From Hepsetus odoe (Eukaryota; Chordata; Actinopteri; Characiformes; Hepsetidae), in assembly GCA_017165825.1 (NCBI GenBank), contig CM029372.1, positions 8,578,948 through 8,642,947 of the forward strand: a stretch of DNA of 64,000 nucleotides, given 5' to 3'. Within the stretch, counting starts at the first letter, position 1. Each line of letters starts with the position of its first letter. Positions 36,101 through 49,812 of the stretch are shown here, piece after piece. The position numbers were made by a program, and so were the translations under genes. The notes under the pieces are model-generated. The model was not told the DNA's origin. It was given only the letters and a program-made list of their open reading frames with translations, and made no database searches.

Positions 36101-39100
36101 TTTGTTTGTTAGGATGAATCATTTAACCTCAGTATTATATAGAAACCGTACCCACCTGATTCTGCCACCTCTGAAATAGGTACATTCTGTTCAAAAGACA
36201 TAAAGCCCAGGATCGAGAAAATAGCAAATCCGGCAACAAAACTGGTACCACTGTTCAGGAAGCACAAAGCCAAGCAATCTCTGTGGATTGAAAATATTCA
36301 ACAGATCAGCTGAGGGCTATAAAAGCACTCTTTTTCACTATAATAGTCTAATAACTGCTTACAACAGTGTTACAACTTACTTGTAACAGTTGTTGCTGTA
36401 TTTGTTGTAGCTTCCCAGTGCTGTGAGGCAGCCCAGGCAGATAGCATAAGAGAAGAAGATTTGGGTCCCTGCATCCATCCAAACCTGGCAAAGATAATAA
36501 GTTAATATTCCTTCCAGTGTAACTCATCAACATCTCTAAAATGACCAGTTCAGCTGCTTTATCCTACTTAAGAAAAGAGATTTGTTTGAGCCCAGATTAA
36601 GCAATCTCAGCAACACTAGCAAATCCATCTTGCAGACTTTCTTAAAATTTTCCCATCTTTCATCTCTGAAAGTTTCCACCATATTGTTTCAGGCAAAATG
36701 CAATGAGAAAAAGCAGTGATTATGTGATTTATTATTCTACTAACCCTGACAGTGAGAACAGCAAATTCCTAGTACTTCTTAATTCTCTGTAGTTTTCCAC
36801 TAAGAATGCCCAACATTAATTATATAGTCCTGAATTTACGTGGTATTTCCATCTGAAGGTTGGCACTTGGATGCAGATAATTGGGAAAACTTTTGCTTTA
36901 GAATCTACCACACATTCTGTCATGTCAATGTTGATCTGTCAATGCTGAAAATCAAATTTTACTCGGGATTCGAATGAAATTATTTATGGATCCTCAAACA
37001 TAAATGTTTCCAAGTGGTTCTTGCTTTGGATCTATGGTTTGCTATACTTGGGCAGAAATGTAATAAAAAAATAAATAAGAAATACAAAATAAAAAATGGG
37101 TTTTGACAGGCTAGCCTTAACACAAGTGTTAGCTTTATGCTAGATACTCCATGGTTATCTTACTTTCTTACTTTTGTGTAGCCATGTCCACCCTACTGCC
37201 AGCTCCTTATTGTGGATGGCTGGATAGAGCCAGATTTCTTAGAAAATGAAAATGTCCTGCTGCAATGTGGAGGGCCAGAGGCAATGTGGAAATGCAGCAA
37301 AATGATTTTGCACAATGAGGATTTTGTGGCCACGTGCTGATTTTTCCCCTTTGAATAATACAGTACTTTGCTGTAGTCACACAGTGTAAGTACAAGGTGT
37401 GATAGAATTTATTTGGCAGTTTCCAACAGTGTAAAGAACACCATAAAATATGGTGTTACCATACCATTTTGCCTACAAAGAAATTATTTTTATGACATTG
37501 AAAGCTTCTTATTAATGCTAAATTGTTATTTCTTTTTGGCTTTTTTGCTCTGCCAAACACTTCACTGTTTTCCTCCCCATGGGGGAGCCCTCATTTTGTG
37601 GCAGATGGGGAAGGTCAAATTGCACAGCTGGACCCTACGAAGAGATGAAACAAACTGTGTTTTCACGCTGGGTGTCCAGCTTCAAGATATTTCAAACACC
37701 TGGGTGAACCCCTGCTGTGGCGAAGGGAAAAAACATCCTTTTCTGCTGTAACCCCAACCTTAAACTAAATTGCACTTACATAATCCAAAACACAGTATAT
37801 TTTCCAACAGAAGTAACTTTAGTGCACTTCAGGGAAGCACCAATTTTGTGCCATTCTATCCTTGGGTCTACAACACTGCACATTTATACAATCATTTTAT
37901 GTCTATAAGGTCAGCCATTGCACTTGAAATCATGTTAAGTGCAGCTCAATACCTGTGGGTCTGCCAGGCGTCCTAGGTCAGGATAGAGATAGAACTGAAT
38001 ACCTCGAGTGGCCCCTGGCAGGGTGATCCCTCTGATTAGTAGAATCAGCAGCATCACGTAAGGGAAGGTTGCAGTGAAATAAACAACCTGGTAGGTAACC
38101 ATGGCATGGGAGCATTAAATAAAATGCTAGACAAGCTGTAGTCACAGATGCAGTGGAGTAATTAATGCTATAAGGTTTAAAAAAAAATTTGACAATATTG
38201 AATATTGAACATTTTGCAGCCTGCATGTGGAAGAATGTTACTTCTATTTTTTTTATTTAAGAGTGCAACATTTGCACAGGCCATTTTTATACCATGAACT
38301 GAATCCCACCTTGCCAGTGGACTTGACACCCTTCCAAATGCAGAAATAGCACAGGATCCAAGCAAGAAGCAGACAGAGGGCCATGTCCCAGTGCAGCTCG
38401 CCAATCTCATCAATTCCAGAGGAGATCCGCAGGACCCTTCTCCTAAACACGCAAAACAAAGAAGAAAACAGGAGATTCAGGAAAGACACTAGCCAATGTT
38501 TTTAAAGATTAAAGATGAAAAGTTATCAAAATTAAAAAGAAAGTATTTCTATATATGAGACATAACAGTGACAGACTGAAGTGTTGAGCTGCTTAAACAA
38601 ATTTAATGTGCCTTGGCTATAGATCCAAGTGACATTCTACAACTGGTGTTTTAATAAAGGTGGTGGAGAGCACTGTTTCACATCTCCTTCCAGAATCTGA
38701 GCCACTGTGGAAGCTATAACATTACCTAACCCGGCTGCTGGATGTGAAAGCTATAACATATGCTTTATGCCTTTTTCATCCTCATCAAAATATTCAGTGA
38801 CCTCCATTGTCATCCTAGACCACTCCCAACAGACAGAAATGTTTCTCCAGAGGATAGTGACAGTCACTCCGATTATTTTTTTATAGCCTTGCAGTCTATA
38901 TTTCCCAACTATGTTCCTGGAGGCAACATGATCTGCACATTTTATTCTAACCCACCTGATCCAACTAATCATTTAAAAACCTTTAATGAGCTGTGTTGAG
39001 TGTTAAGGCAGGGAAAGCACTAAAAGCCGCTTGGCAGGGTCCCCCTGGAAACTGGGCTGAGACTTCTTCAGGCGTCCACATTTAACACACCTTATTCAAC

Positions 39101-41525
39101 TCGGCAGGTAATTGGCAAAGCCTTTGTAAATTGATCTCAGACATGAAAAAGCTATTTTTTGCTGAGCAGTGACCCAGAACGACCCTGGTTTGACTTGCCT
39201 GCTCTATGAGACAAGCAGGGTTAAGGGTCAAACCTTCAGGGCCATTCTTTAGGCTTACATCATACATGCCAATTTGTGGAAAACAAAAAAAGAAGTGAAG
39301 GATGATTCAGCTGGCCATATCACCATTTTCCACATTTCTGTATACCAGTATGTGAGGTTTTTACACAACTGTAAAAAGTCAAATGTGCATCCACAAATGT
39401 TTTTAGAAACTATAAAATACTTACTCCCAAAATTCTATAACTGGGGAGGTGGCGTTCTTCATATGACTTTGATCAATAGAATCATTTCTTCTCTGAAATT
39501 CCATGCAAGCATCTAAAAAACATAATTCAGTATTGGTATGGGTATGGTGCTATGTTGAAAGAAAATGGGCTTTATTTTGCACTGCCAGGTGTACACAAAC
39601 ATGATATTCATTGAGCTAAGAGATGAGTAATCATGGTAAATCAGCACACCTGTGTTCCAGGTGTTGTTGCAGGAGGACCATGGCAAGTTTGAGGAGAAGG
39701 AGAAAGCCAGATAAAATATCCCCCATGCCAGAACTATAATGTAATAGATATTCAGCAATGCCACTATGACCTGGGTGGCATATCCAACACCTGTAGATAA
39801 AAAAAAAAAAAACTGCAAGGATAACTAAAAAAAATAGAGAAGAAACCAAGGTGAGAGCATGGGTCATCCTGTATCTTGCTCCTAACCTTCAAACAGTGGA
39901 CTGATTTTTCTCCAACAGGTGATACCTCCCTGACTAGTGTATTGACCCAGTGCTGTCTCCAGGAAGAACACAGGAATTCCACAGGTGGCGAGAAAGATCA
40001 GGTACGGAATGAAGAAGGCGCCTGTATGGTAGAGAAACAAAGTGGGAAACAAGCAAACTGAGAATTTCTGAAACATTTCTAACACAGTAATCAAAACTGT
40101 AATCCTCTTTCATTCTGGAAACGCAGTACAAGCAAAACTCTGCAATTAGCTGTGATTTTATTCAACATTTGGAACTAATTCTGTCACTAATCACTGACAT
40201 GCCTGTCTTCCATATACAGAAACCATTGGCTCATCAAACATCTGTGACCCAGTGTCCCAGTTATGTCCTCAGCACCCAGTGAGCAGGTCAAGAGATTAGT
40301 TTTCTGGCATCTGGTGACTGCAAAACAACTCATGGACAAGAGTTGTTGTTCAAGTTTGAAATACTACAGTGTAGTTTTTCTCAGTCCTGCTGGTAGAGTA
40401 GCACTGTCCTGACTGATGTAATATCTTGTTATTTGGTTTATTATCTGCAGGTTTTTCAAACCAATGTAAAAGGTTATGTGGCTTGTTTTGAAAGTTTGAA
40501 AGAGATAATAAATGTAGTTTTTTCAATTATAAATTCACAAACAAAGTGAATTATTTCATTCTGAAATAGGTAGCAATGATACAGCATATTATTATTGAAC
40601 TTAAAATAATATTATCTCTGCAGCATCAGTACAATACTGCACATGATTTGCACATGGTTTAAATAAACATACAATATTAATCTCTTGATTTGAAATGATG
40701 AAGGAATGCAGGCTTTTCAGAGAAGTCATGATACAGGCTTGTTAGATTTCATGAGTTGCTCCTGGTTTATTTTAACGAATGATTGAATTTCCTAAGTAGA
40801 TACTGGATGTTTACTGTAAATACTAAGATTGCACAAGGAGAAGTTCGGAAATTGTTAAGACAACACACAAGCAGCATTTTGCCCAAGTAGGTTTATTTGT
40901 TTAGGTGTATTTATTCTAATGTTAGGTCTGTGGTAAATAAATGGCTGCTGCTCAGATAAAGGACTTTACCTATGATTTTCTGAAAAGATACTTTGACATA
41001 ACTATATATTATAAAGTGGTCAACATTCATATCTAAAGAATACATCTGGCTGCTGCTGTTGTAAAGTGAACCTTCAAAAGCACAAAATAGATCTGCATAA
41101 AATAATACAACCAAACAACAAAAAAACTGAATCTTGTACTGCAGCCAAAACTGTATAGAAATCAGAGAGTAAAGTCATGTCTTAACTTGACTAAATACAA
41201 ACACTTAAGGCGATTGCTTCATGGCTTTTTGAGTCAAATCATCTTGAGGGTCAAGGAGTTTATGAACTGTCAACCTGAGTACCTCAAAAGTGCTTTGAAG
41301 TAAAATGATCTTTTTCTCAGTGTTTCATTTTTTATCCTCATGCTTACCTCCTCCATTTTTATAACAGAGATAAGGGAAGCGCCACACATTGCCCAGACCA
41401 ATGATTTCTCCAGCTACAGACAGCACAAACTCCAGCTTGTTGCTCCACTGTCCTCTGTCCTTCATCTTCTCTTCATTGTTAGGCACAATGTCCAGCGACC
41501 GGTTCACACCATTAGAAGGGTCCAT
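33131..41525 (-). CDS. slc6a13: slc6a13: sodium/chloride-dependent GABA transporter 2 (14 coding exons, 609 aa)
   Basis: This is a member of the SLC6 neurotransmitter:sodium symporter family, GAT2 type. These are plasma-membrane proteins that import GABA, taurine and beta-alanine with Na+ and Cl-. The 609-aa product has the invariant TM1 sequence GEIIGLGNVWRFPYLCYKNG and the tail NEKESHC. The C-terminal ESHC matches mammalian SLC6A13 rather than the betaine transporter SLC6A12 (ETHL) or SLC6A11 (ETHF). The sequence around ETICIAWVYG and KYCWLFLTP is also GAT2-like. The ATG has strong context (A at -3, G at +4). An AG acceptor sits only 23 bases before it, so at least one untranslated exon lies upstream. 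A fish-specific GAT2/GAT3/BGT1-like paralogue name cannot be excluded. Confidence 0.93.
33131..41525 (-). CDS. slc6a13: slc6a13 exon map and membrane topology
   Basis: Coding exons: 41348-41525, 39887-40021, 39650-39790, 39425-39512, 38310-38442, 37953-38087, 36381-36484, 36156-36280, 35007-35119, 34380-34517, 34089-34191, 33705-33805, 33390-33560, 33131-33295; all GT-AG and in phase. Twelve hydrophobic segments are visible: TM1 about 31-54, TM2 61-82, TM3 107-134, TM4 202-218, TM5 226-246, TM6 272-300, TM7 310-333, TM8 356-383, TM9 408-428, TM10 431-462, TM11 480-500, TM12 528-545. The large outer loop after TM3 carries the conserved cysteine pair C145/C154 and sequons at N146, N161 and N171. 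The short fourth exon (88 nt) encodes this loop and is easy to miss, because it is the least conserved part. Confidence 0.9.
35629..35888 (+). mobile_element. tRNA-headed interspersed repeat (family 3), near complete
   Basis: Starts with a tRNA-like head: box A TGGCGTAGTGGG and box B GGTTTGATTCT. It continues with the GGAGTTTGCAGGTTCTCC, CAGTGTCTGTG and CCAAAGACAT phrases and ends with GGTGATGGACTGGTGACCTC. It shares all of these blocks with the partial copies at 29963 and 49590. It lies in slc6a13 intron 8, antisense to the gene, and contains a short (GT)n run. Confidence 0.7.
38890..39095. repeat. Possible non-autonomous DNA transposon remnant in slc6a13 intron 4
   Basis: It contains phrases such as ACTATGTTCCTGGAGGCA and CCACCTGATCCAACTAATCA. 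These resemble fish palindromic elements and the segment at 28870-29065. Terminal repeats could not be defined. Confidence 0.25.
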
Positions 41526-41548
41526 TTTACAATTGATGTCCTTTTCTT

Positions 41549-42079
<531 letters not shown>

Positions 42080-42425
42080 GTGCACCAAATAAAACCCCTT
42101 AAAATGAATAATTTATTTTATCTATTGCTGTGGGTTTGTTTGTCACAAAATTAACATACAATGTAAAGATATAAATGTACATACAACGCACAGTGCACAA
42201 AAACAACATTATTTATGTCTTCTTGACTACATTATACTTTTGTAAAGTATAGAAATACATTTAGATGCTTTAAGTTTACAGATATTACAGGAGTACATTT
42301 GAAAGAGAAATTCTGGCAATTGAATAATGCATTTGGTGAACCATTGCTACAGCCCTTGTTTAAGCTCATAAGGGAAATAGGAAATAGTATCAAGAATCAA
42401 TAAGCAGTGAAATTATGTATATTAT

Positions 42426-42603
42426 GTGGGGTGGTGGTGGTCTAATGGTAGGATACTCGCCTATGGGCCATGAGGTTGCAAGTTCGAATCCCACTTCGAT
42501 CACCATTGGGTTCCTGAGCAAAACCCTCAACCCCAAGTTAGGAATTGGAAGCCGCTCTGGATAAGAGCGTCTGCTAAAAGCCGTAAAAGTAAAATGTAAT
42601 GTA
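42426..42603 (+). mobile_element. tRNA-derived SINE (family 1)
   Basis: The tRNA-like head has box A-like GTGGTCTAATGGTAGG and box B GTTCGAATCCC. The shared body follows, with CACCATTGGGTTCCTGAGCA and CTCTGGATAAGAGCGTCTGC, then a tail ending in AATGTAATGTAAA. It is slightly diverged and internally shorter than the copy at 30244-30447. Confidence 0.8.
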
Positions 42604-43330
42604 AATATTAAAAAAAAAGAAAATTTCAAAGCTCAGATGGGAAAACCCGAATAAATGTGTGTTCCTCCTAGTATACTTACATGGTTGTGTATGAAAGTGA
42701 GTGAGAATGTTAATTCTGAATATAAAATCAGGAATGTGAGGCTAATTACATAGCAAAACAACTGAGATAACATAACATAAAACAGCAAGTATTCTAGCAT
42801 TTTCAGGCCAGAAAAATAATGCTAAAATAATGCTAATGAATAGTTAATATGTTAGTGCCACCAGAAGTGCTTAAACATGTTTGTGGGTCCTGGGGCTACA
42901 GGAAGTAATAGTTTTACATTCCTAAAAATTCTCCAGACTCTCAGAGGTTACAAGGGATTTGTGTGCATAGGCTTTATTTCCAAAACCTGATGCTTCCTGC
43001 TACTATGGCCTGCTGCTAGCTTTTGCTGTAGGCTGTCCCTCTTTTTTTTGTTGTTTTGTTTGTTTTTTGGTTGCCATAAAAAAAATATATAAGGTTTATG
43101 CAATCACAGGCACAACCGAATCGCTGACCCCAGAAAGGCTCAGCCAATCTGCCTGTGGCCAGGCTTCGGCACTGGCGTGTCAGCAACAGTTACCTGAACT
43201 ACTGTGCAGACTAATCATCATACTGTGAGCTATGCTGAAAGAAATGTGAGCAATATCTTTACTGTGAGGCATGGATACCATCCCACTTCATGTCATGAGT
43301 ATCAACAGATGTAAAGTGCAGCCAAAGTGA
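42604..43330. other. Non-coding sequence upstream of slc6a13
   Basis: AT-rich, with poly-T and poly-A tracts near 43045-43085 and no supported gene. It may belong to the slc6a13 leader intron. Confidence 0.45.
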
Positions 43331-43567
43331 CTGCTTGTCATTGTGAAAACAGTACAACACACAATAAACCGCACCAAAATGCTTTCTCTGTATTTGACCC
43401 ATACACACAGTGCAACAGTGGGGAGCCATACACCCAGCGTTTGGGGAACAGTGCTGGGGATGGTACCTTGCTCAAGGGTTTCTTCCGATAACCTACGGGT
43501 ATTGGATTCAAACCCATGGCCTTTTAGTTATGGGGCATAGTGTCTAACCAGTAGGTCACCACTGCCC
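43331..43567 (-). mobile_element. tRNA-derived SINE (family 2)
   Basis: Minus-strand tRNA-like head: box A TGACCTACTGG and box B GGTTTGAATCC, starting at 43567. The body follows, with the CCTTGAGCAAGGTACC and GGGTCAAATACAG phrases that recur at 58946-59187 and 59781-59969. The other side ends in a sequence matching TGTGTTGTACTG. Three copies with the same layout support a real family. Confidence 0.75.
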
Positions 43568-43979
43568 CTTTAATGATCTCAGATCATTACCTCCAATCTG
43601 TCATGTTAGCCATGTTCAATGATTCCGTCATTGTTTCAGTCATTCAATGATGCCTTCCACCATGCCCCTTAGTTTCATAAAAGAATTTTGGATCATCAAC
43701 CCTAATTAGCTCTACATCTGGTCCAGCAAAGTTGGATAACTTAACTGAATACTTCGAAAACTTTTTCACTCCACATTAGATAACATGGCAAAAGGTGCAA
43801 CAAAAGGAATTGCTTCCTGTCCAAACATTAAAGAAAAATGTTTTATCTAAAACTTCTTTCCACCTACTTCAGACCAGCTACACCATTATAGATCACCTGC
43901 ATTAGACCCACACAAACTTGAACAGAAACGCTATTATTAATTTAACACATTTAACTAATTCTTCTACCCACATGCTATA

Positions 43980-44190
43980 CTGTCCATCAGTGGTTAAATT
44001 TAGACTGCTTTAGTCTGGACTGCTTCACTTATACTATTAGACATCTTTTTAGTAATGTTGCTATTCTCTATTATTTCTCTGATTCTTGAGTCTTCCCAAA
44101 ATTCTTCCTGAAGCTTAAGGGAGCTTTTCCTTGTTCACTAGGGGCTCAGACCCAGATTCTGTGATAAAACTGACTTGACTTGACTATGCT
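43980..44190. repeat. Degenerate interspersed repeat (unclassified)
   Basis: Contains GGAGCTTTTCCTTGTTCACT, GGGCTCAGACCCAGATTCTG and a terminal TGACTTGACTTGACT. These resemble a very common fish repeat whose usual text is GGGACTCAGACCCAGATT with CTGCTTTGAGACAA at its end. The class is not known to me from this sequence. Confidence 0.3.
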
Positions 44191-46440
44191 TAATGTATAC
44201 ATTTGTAAAAGTGTCACAAGTGCCGAAAGCCCTTATTGTTCATAAAGGCCTACACAACAGCATTGGTATTCCAGTCTCTCACCACAGCACCGTTTATAAA
44301 CATACTGTGGCCCGTATCATTCAGTTGTGCTGCATGCTCACAACCCATAGTGCTGAATTACAACAGCATTGTGGGTTGTGTTCCTGACCCGGCACTGGCG
44401 TTAGTGAAAGAGCTCTCTCTGTCCCACAAACAGAATGCTCTCTGACTGTGTTCACTCCTGTCAGCTCGCATTAACGACCGGTTCTGTGCCACTCGGGGCC
44501 CTGCACAGCTTTGGCTTGGCTGAAGAGAAAACGAAAAAAAAAAACCTATAGAGACAAAACTGAACATTTACTCTTAGGTGATAATAGTTGTAACTTTTAA
44601 AAAAATGATTTATTGTGTCTACATTAGCCTTTGATTTGACTTCTATATTGAGAGGTCTTCTTCTGATTTGTTTGGTGGGTATCAAAGCCAACAAAGGACT
44701 AAAAATGACAAACATGTAAATGACAACTTTTGCTACTTGCGCTTCAAGTAAGAAGTAATTTATTTCATTACAATTACGCAACTGGCTTTTTAAAATGGCA
44801 ATTTCCAGGGGTTAATGACCAAGCTACAGGAGTCCTCAGGCAGGAGAGGTCCAGAGCTGAGTGGTCTGAGAGAAGAAAGACATTCCAGCCCTCCAACTCT
44901 CTCCCCAGGGGTGATAGAGATGACTGTTCCCTCAACATACTTGAGGTTTCAAATAACAAACGACGAGGGCATCCCGCAGTGCCAGAAGCCTTGAGAATGT
45001 ACTCTCTCTCTCTCTCTCTCTCCCTTGTGGAGCACTGGGGGAAATAGCCAGCAGCAACCCACCCTGCATCCACCCCCAGCTCAGTACTAAAAAGCCTGGT
45101 AAGGGGGGTAAAAATAGACTCTTGCTTTAACAAGGAGCTTGTGGGAATGAAGGGTTGGCAGCACTGAGCAGAAAAACGGCCTGTGGCTTGGAGGCCTTTG
45201 TATTTGAGGAAAAACCTCAGTGCCAGGGAGTTTGATCACAGTTTACCTTGGTTTTCACAGGCTCAGGGAGTCTGACAAAGTGGCCTGATCACCAAGCACT
45301 GAAAATCTCACAGCAACCTCATGTGGGAAAAAAGAGGCGCAAGATGTGTTCATCTTACATGAGGTCTGATTTATCATGCATGTCAGAAATAGGATGGACT
45401 TATTTCTGGAGATCTTTTTTGGGTGACATAGCAGTGGTCAGTAACTGTTCAAGAGCTTATGGTAACTGCAACATATTTACAACCCAAACTATTTAATAAC
45501 TGAAATGTGAAACAAGCAAGAGCATTTCTGTTTAGCCCTAAAAGATCCATTAGCATAGCATTCAAGAATATATCTTTAAATTAACCCAGGCCTCAAAAGC
45601 ATGTGAACACACAAACGCTAAAGCAGGTTAAAGAGAGTTCCTTCAGTCTCCAGCCCCAATGAGCATTAATCAATGACTTAAATCTCTGTTGAATTAGTAA
45701 TCAGTATTTTTTTTTTAACTCACAATGGTCCAAAACAAAAGGTAAGAATAGTTTCACTTACCTGCCGTATCTATATTGGCACGTTATGGAAAAGTCCAGT
45801 GCAGAGAATGTTACACAGGTAAAATTCCTCAAAGCACATCATGGCAGGTTCATACTTGCGCAATACATGCCTTTTTCTTGAAAGCAAGACTTCACAACTT
45901 TTCAACAGAGGCAACAGGATCACTGGGTATTCTCAATATTTTGCATAGTTCTACAGAAATTAAGTAAAAGTCATGAGCGAGCCTTAAACCATGTTTCATG
46001 TATTCACAGCTGTTGAGCCTTGAAGAAATTAAACAGATTAAAACACCAGCATGCAGTAAAAGGTGCATTTTTAAATACACAGCATTATAAGGGATCAGTG
46101 GCTCACAGACAAGAGAATGGTCAGAGGTCATTGTTGTGCATTAAATTTTTGTAAAAATGAAACTGAAACTAGTAAATGTAGATACGTTCAATACTGTTAT
46201 TTCAATACTAAAGGTTTAGTTATCTATAGTTTTACTTGATGAGTACTCAAATCCTAATCTGACATTTTAATAACCGCTGCAGTGACAAGACAAATACGCT
46301 TCTAAGCTAGTTGCAAGTACTGGACTTTTGAAATGATTGAAATGCAACTGTCAAGACAGCATTCAAAAAAAGTTCCTTTTGTAAGCACTCACCTGCCATT
46401 TAGGGTTCTGCAGGGTAGTCGTCAGATCAGAAATGTGACC
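44191..46440. other. Non-coding region upstream of slc6a13 with donor-like sites
   Basis: No supported coding gene. A (CT)n run lies at about 45001-45022. The minus strand has strong donor sequences: GCAG then GTAAGT at about 45757-45762, and GGCAG then GTGAGT at about 46386-46391. Either could end an untranslated first exon of slc6a13. The exon starts cannot be set. Confidence 0.3.
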
Positions 46441-49400
46441 AATAAATTTCAAGGTTTGACTATATAATATGATTGAAGGCACAGGAGGGATCTTGCTAAG
46501 GCTCACCACTCAGCCCTCAATGAAGCGTTACCAGCTCCTCCCCCCAATTTCTGTCTCTCTCATTCATGAAGCAGCACACTGGAGGCCTGTGCTGCCCCTG
46601 AGAGTGATTGAAGGATTGCATAACTCTTTACTCTCCCATTCTGCTTACAAAGTGTCCGTCTTTAGTGAGAAAGGAGGCTGAGCAGGGAGAATATGGCACT
46701 GGGTCAGAAGACCACCCTGGCCAGACCACACTGACTGAACTGACACTAAAACACAGTATTTAGAGACACTTCACAAAAGCAATGGCCAAAATGGTCATTT
46801 GAGGCTCTGTTAGTACTGACTCTATTATAAATACATAAATTAATTAATTTTAATAAAATGAACTTTTATATTTAAGTTCAGAACATCCCAAACTCTCACC
46901 CACGATGATTTATGGATTCACGTCCATGTGCACTCGCCCTGTCTTTTTATACTGATGTTTTATCATATTTTTTTCATATTGGCACGTCATGGCCTTTTAT
47001 TTTGTTCTGAGCAACAAACACAAATACATAAAAATTTTTAGAAAATTTGTTTGTGTTGAAAGCAGCATGTTGCTTTATATGAACATGGTGAATATTCATG
47101 CCATTCTACACAGGTCTATACAATTTTTTCCTGAATATTTAAACACAGGAAAAATAAATGCAGATTTTCTCCCTCAAATATAAATAACACAGTTGCACAT
47201 CGATTGGTGCTTTACACTCCAGTTATAATGCAATGTGTCAGCTCTAATGAAAGAGATTTAGTTTCAGAAATGAATATCATAAGGTCTGACTAATATTGTT
47301 ATATTTTAATGGGAAACTGTTTGGACAACCATCAGGAAAGACAGAAAGCCACTAAAAGATCTGGAAAGGTTACCAGCTGAGTGTCATATTTCAATAAATC
47401 TAATCTTGGTGGCTCTCATGTTTCAGTACTGTACTTACTTTGGCCAATGGTTAAGAAAAATAATGCAAAATGTCAAGGCTTTGCACAATGAAAATGATCA
47501 CAAGATAGTTATCATTAAAAAAAATTTTAATGTCACACCATATGACAAATTGAAACATGAGTACAATCAAAAGTGATTCATGTAAGATACCAATACAAAA
47601 GACTTTTTAATAGATCCTTCACATATATTTTTAAACTCCAGTTAATGCCTAGCATTTGGTACACATCTCTCACTGGTACAGGCTACAACTTTATCTCTAC
47701 AGGAGCCACTGCACATGTTTACATGATTGTTCGGAATTCTGCTTCTACATTATAGCGTATTTTTTGTCCTCTTGGACTAATTTTTATTGCTCTCAAATTC
47801 CATTCCTGTTCTCTGAACAAAAGGCCAAAAGCGATTGTTACAATGTGTGATTTTCCCGGAACATCCAGGAACAGGAAAAGGCAGAGCTAGAAGTTGTGTC
47901 GTTCCTCTGGTAATTTTACAGGCTCAAGCTGTTTCTCACTTCAGTAGAACAGGTCAGTGACCAGCCATGCCTTAATCTGAAGAAGATGCCGTCACCTCTT
48001 ATTAAAATCCTTTAACCTTAGCCACAACAGGCATGCTGTTAATTACGAGTTTAAGCATGCAGTTACAGAGCTCCTATTGAGAGATTCATTAGTGCTTGTT
48101 CAGTGTTCCAAGGAAACAGCAGGAAACCTCGTTCATAAAAGTCTTTCTTAAGGGTAATGATAAGAGCTTAAACTTAACGTTAAATGGGAAATTTCTCATA
48201 AGGTTTTTATAGATGTATTTTTTTAGAGCGTCACTGGAGTCATGATTCCAGCTCAGCCTTCACTGTGCCACTGCATTTCATTGCAGAAATTGTGAAACAT
48301 CCCCAGAATGGCCTCTTTCCTCAGAGTGGACGGTGGGTTCCAAAAGAATCATAGCAGCTCTGTCATTGCTTTGCTTACAAGTATGAAATGTGAGAACATC
48401 GACCGCTGGTAACAAATTGCTCCAAAAAACAGGCTGTTATTGGATGGACCTATACATTTACTCTACTACAAATTCACCTGTTAAGAAGTGGGATATATTA
48501 GGCAGCAAGTGACCAGTCAGTTTTCGTAGTGGCTGTGTTAAAAGCAAGAATGTGTGAGTTATGCTGTGGTTTGGCGATGCTCTGGACAACGTTTGGCTGG
48601 GAAACACTGGATCCTGATGTTCCTTTTGATGTTAATCTGAAATTTACTACCTACCTAAACACCATTGTAGACCAAGTACATCTCTTCATGGTAATAATAT
48701 GATTTATAATATATGATAATATAATGACAGCAGCCTCTTTAGGCAATGTGCAGTCTGACACACTGCAGAAATCCATCCAGTCTACATAAACTTAAATTAC
48801 CCATATAATTATGTCTTCTGCAGATTTAGTCACTGGTTTTGGTTGATACCATTCCCATTAATTAGAAACTGAGAATGTGTTGTGAAACATCTTTGCAACA
48901 AACAAAATACACAAATTTACCTTTCCATGAGTTAGACACTTTTCTAAAACAGATCTAAAAATATGGGAGTTTGCACCATGCCATGTCCTAGGGTACATGT
49001 GAAAGGAAAATCAGAAGATGGAGAACTGTGTGGGAGTTTAAAACCTTTTTTTTCCCCATTATGTGATTTTTATTATTATTTTCTATTATATTTAAATCTC
49101 ACAGTGAGGTTTTTATTTTCAAATGAAGTCATATGAACAATGGGAAGAAAGGGAACAAACAGGTTTCAAACTCTTGTTTTTTTACAGTCATATTGTAAAA
49201 TATGATTTTTTACAATCACATTTATTGCATTGGCTGTGGTTCATAATTTGGTATGTGGTACCATTCAGAATTATGACGATAGAATTTTATAGCATATGAA
49301 ATAATAATATAATGAGAAGACGGGGAGTGAAAAAAACGTATCTTCAAAGAGAACAATGTCTCAGTTTGTTTTTCGGTACCAAAAAATAAATTTTTGCATT

Positions 49401-49589
49401 TGGTTTAAAAATATATCTTTGTTTTCCAGCTGTCTCTTTAGCTTTTCACCATGCACATTGTGGTTGTTCTGGGAGACCAACCAAATTAAAGGGAAAAGCT
49501 TGCCTATTTGCTTGCCAGTTACATGAGCAGAATAGTCTTCACAGAATAGTCTTCACTTTATCATGAAATCTAACCAGGATTTTTCACAG
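46441..49589. other. Intergenic region between slc6a13 and akr1d1
   Basis: AT-rich with short frames only. A GC-richer patch at about 46470-46730 reads 70 codons open on the plus strand without recognisable homology. No RNA gene was supported. Confidence 0.45.
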
Positions 49590-49812
49590 CGATTAGGTCG
49601 CTGGGATCAATACCCAAGCGGGACGGTCCAGGTCCTTTCTGTGTGAAGTGGACATGTCCTCCCCGTGTCTGTGTGTGTTTCCTCTGGGCACTCAGGTTTC
49701 CTCTCACTGTCCAAAGGCATGCACGTTAGGTGGATTTGGAGATACTAAACTGTCCCCTAGATGTAAGTGTGTTTGTCTGCCCTGCAATGGACTAGCGGCA
49801 GGTCGTTTCTCC
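49590..49812 (+). mobile_element. Interspersed repeat (family 3), diverged copy
   Basis: Shares with 35629-35888 the order of CCCCGTGTCTGTGTGTGTTT, GTCCAAAGGCATGCACGT, GGAGATACTAAACTG and CCCTGCAATGGACTAGCGGC. The tRNA-like head is eroded but a box B-like GGGATCAATACCC remains. Confidence 0.65.

Noticed and set aside
33131..41525. Assignment to slc6a12 (betaine transporter) or slc6a11
   Set aside because: The C-terminal ESHC and several loop residues match SLC6A13 better. The ETHL and ETHF tails of the other two are absent.
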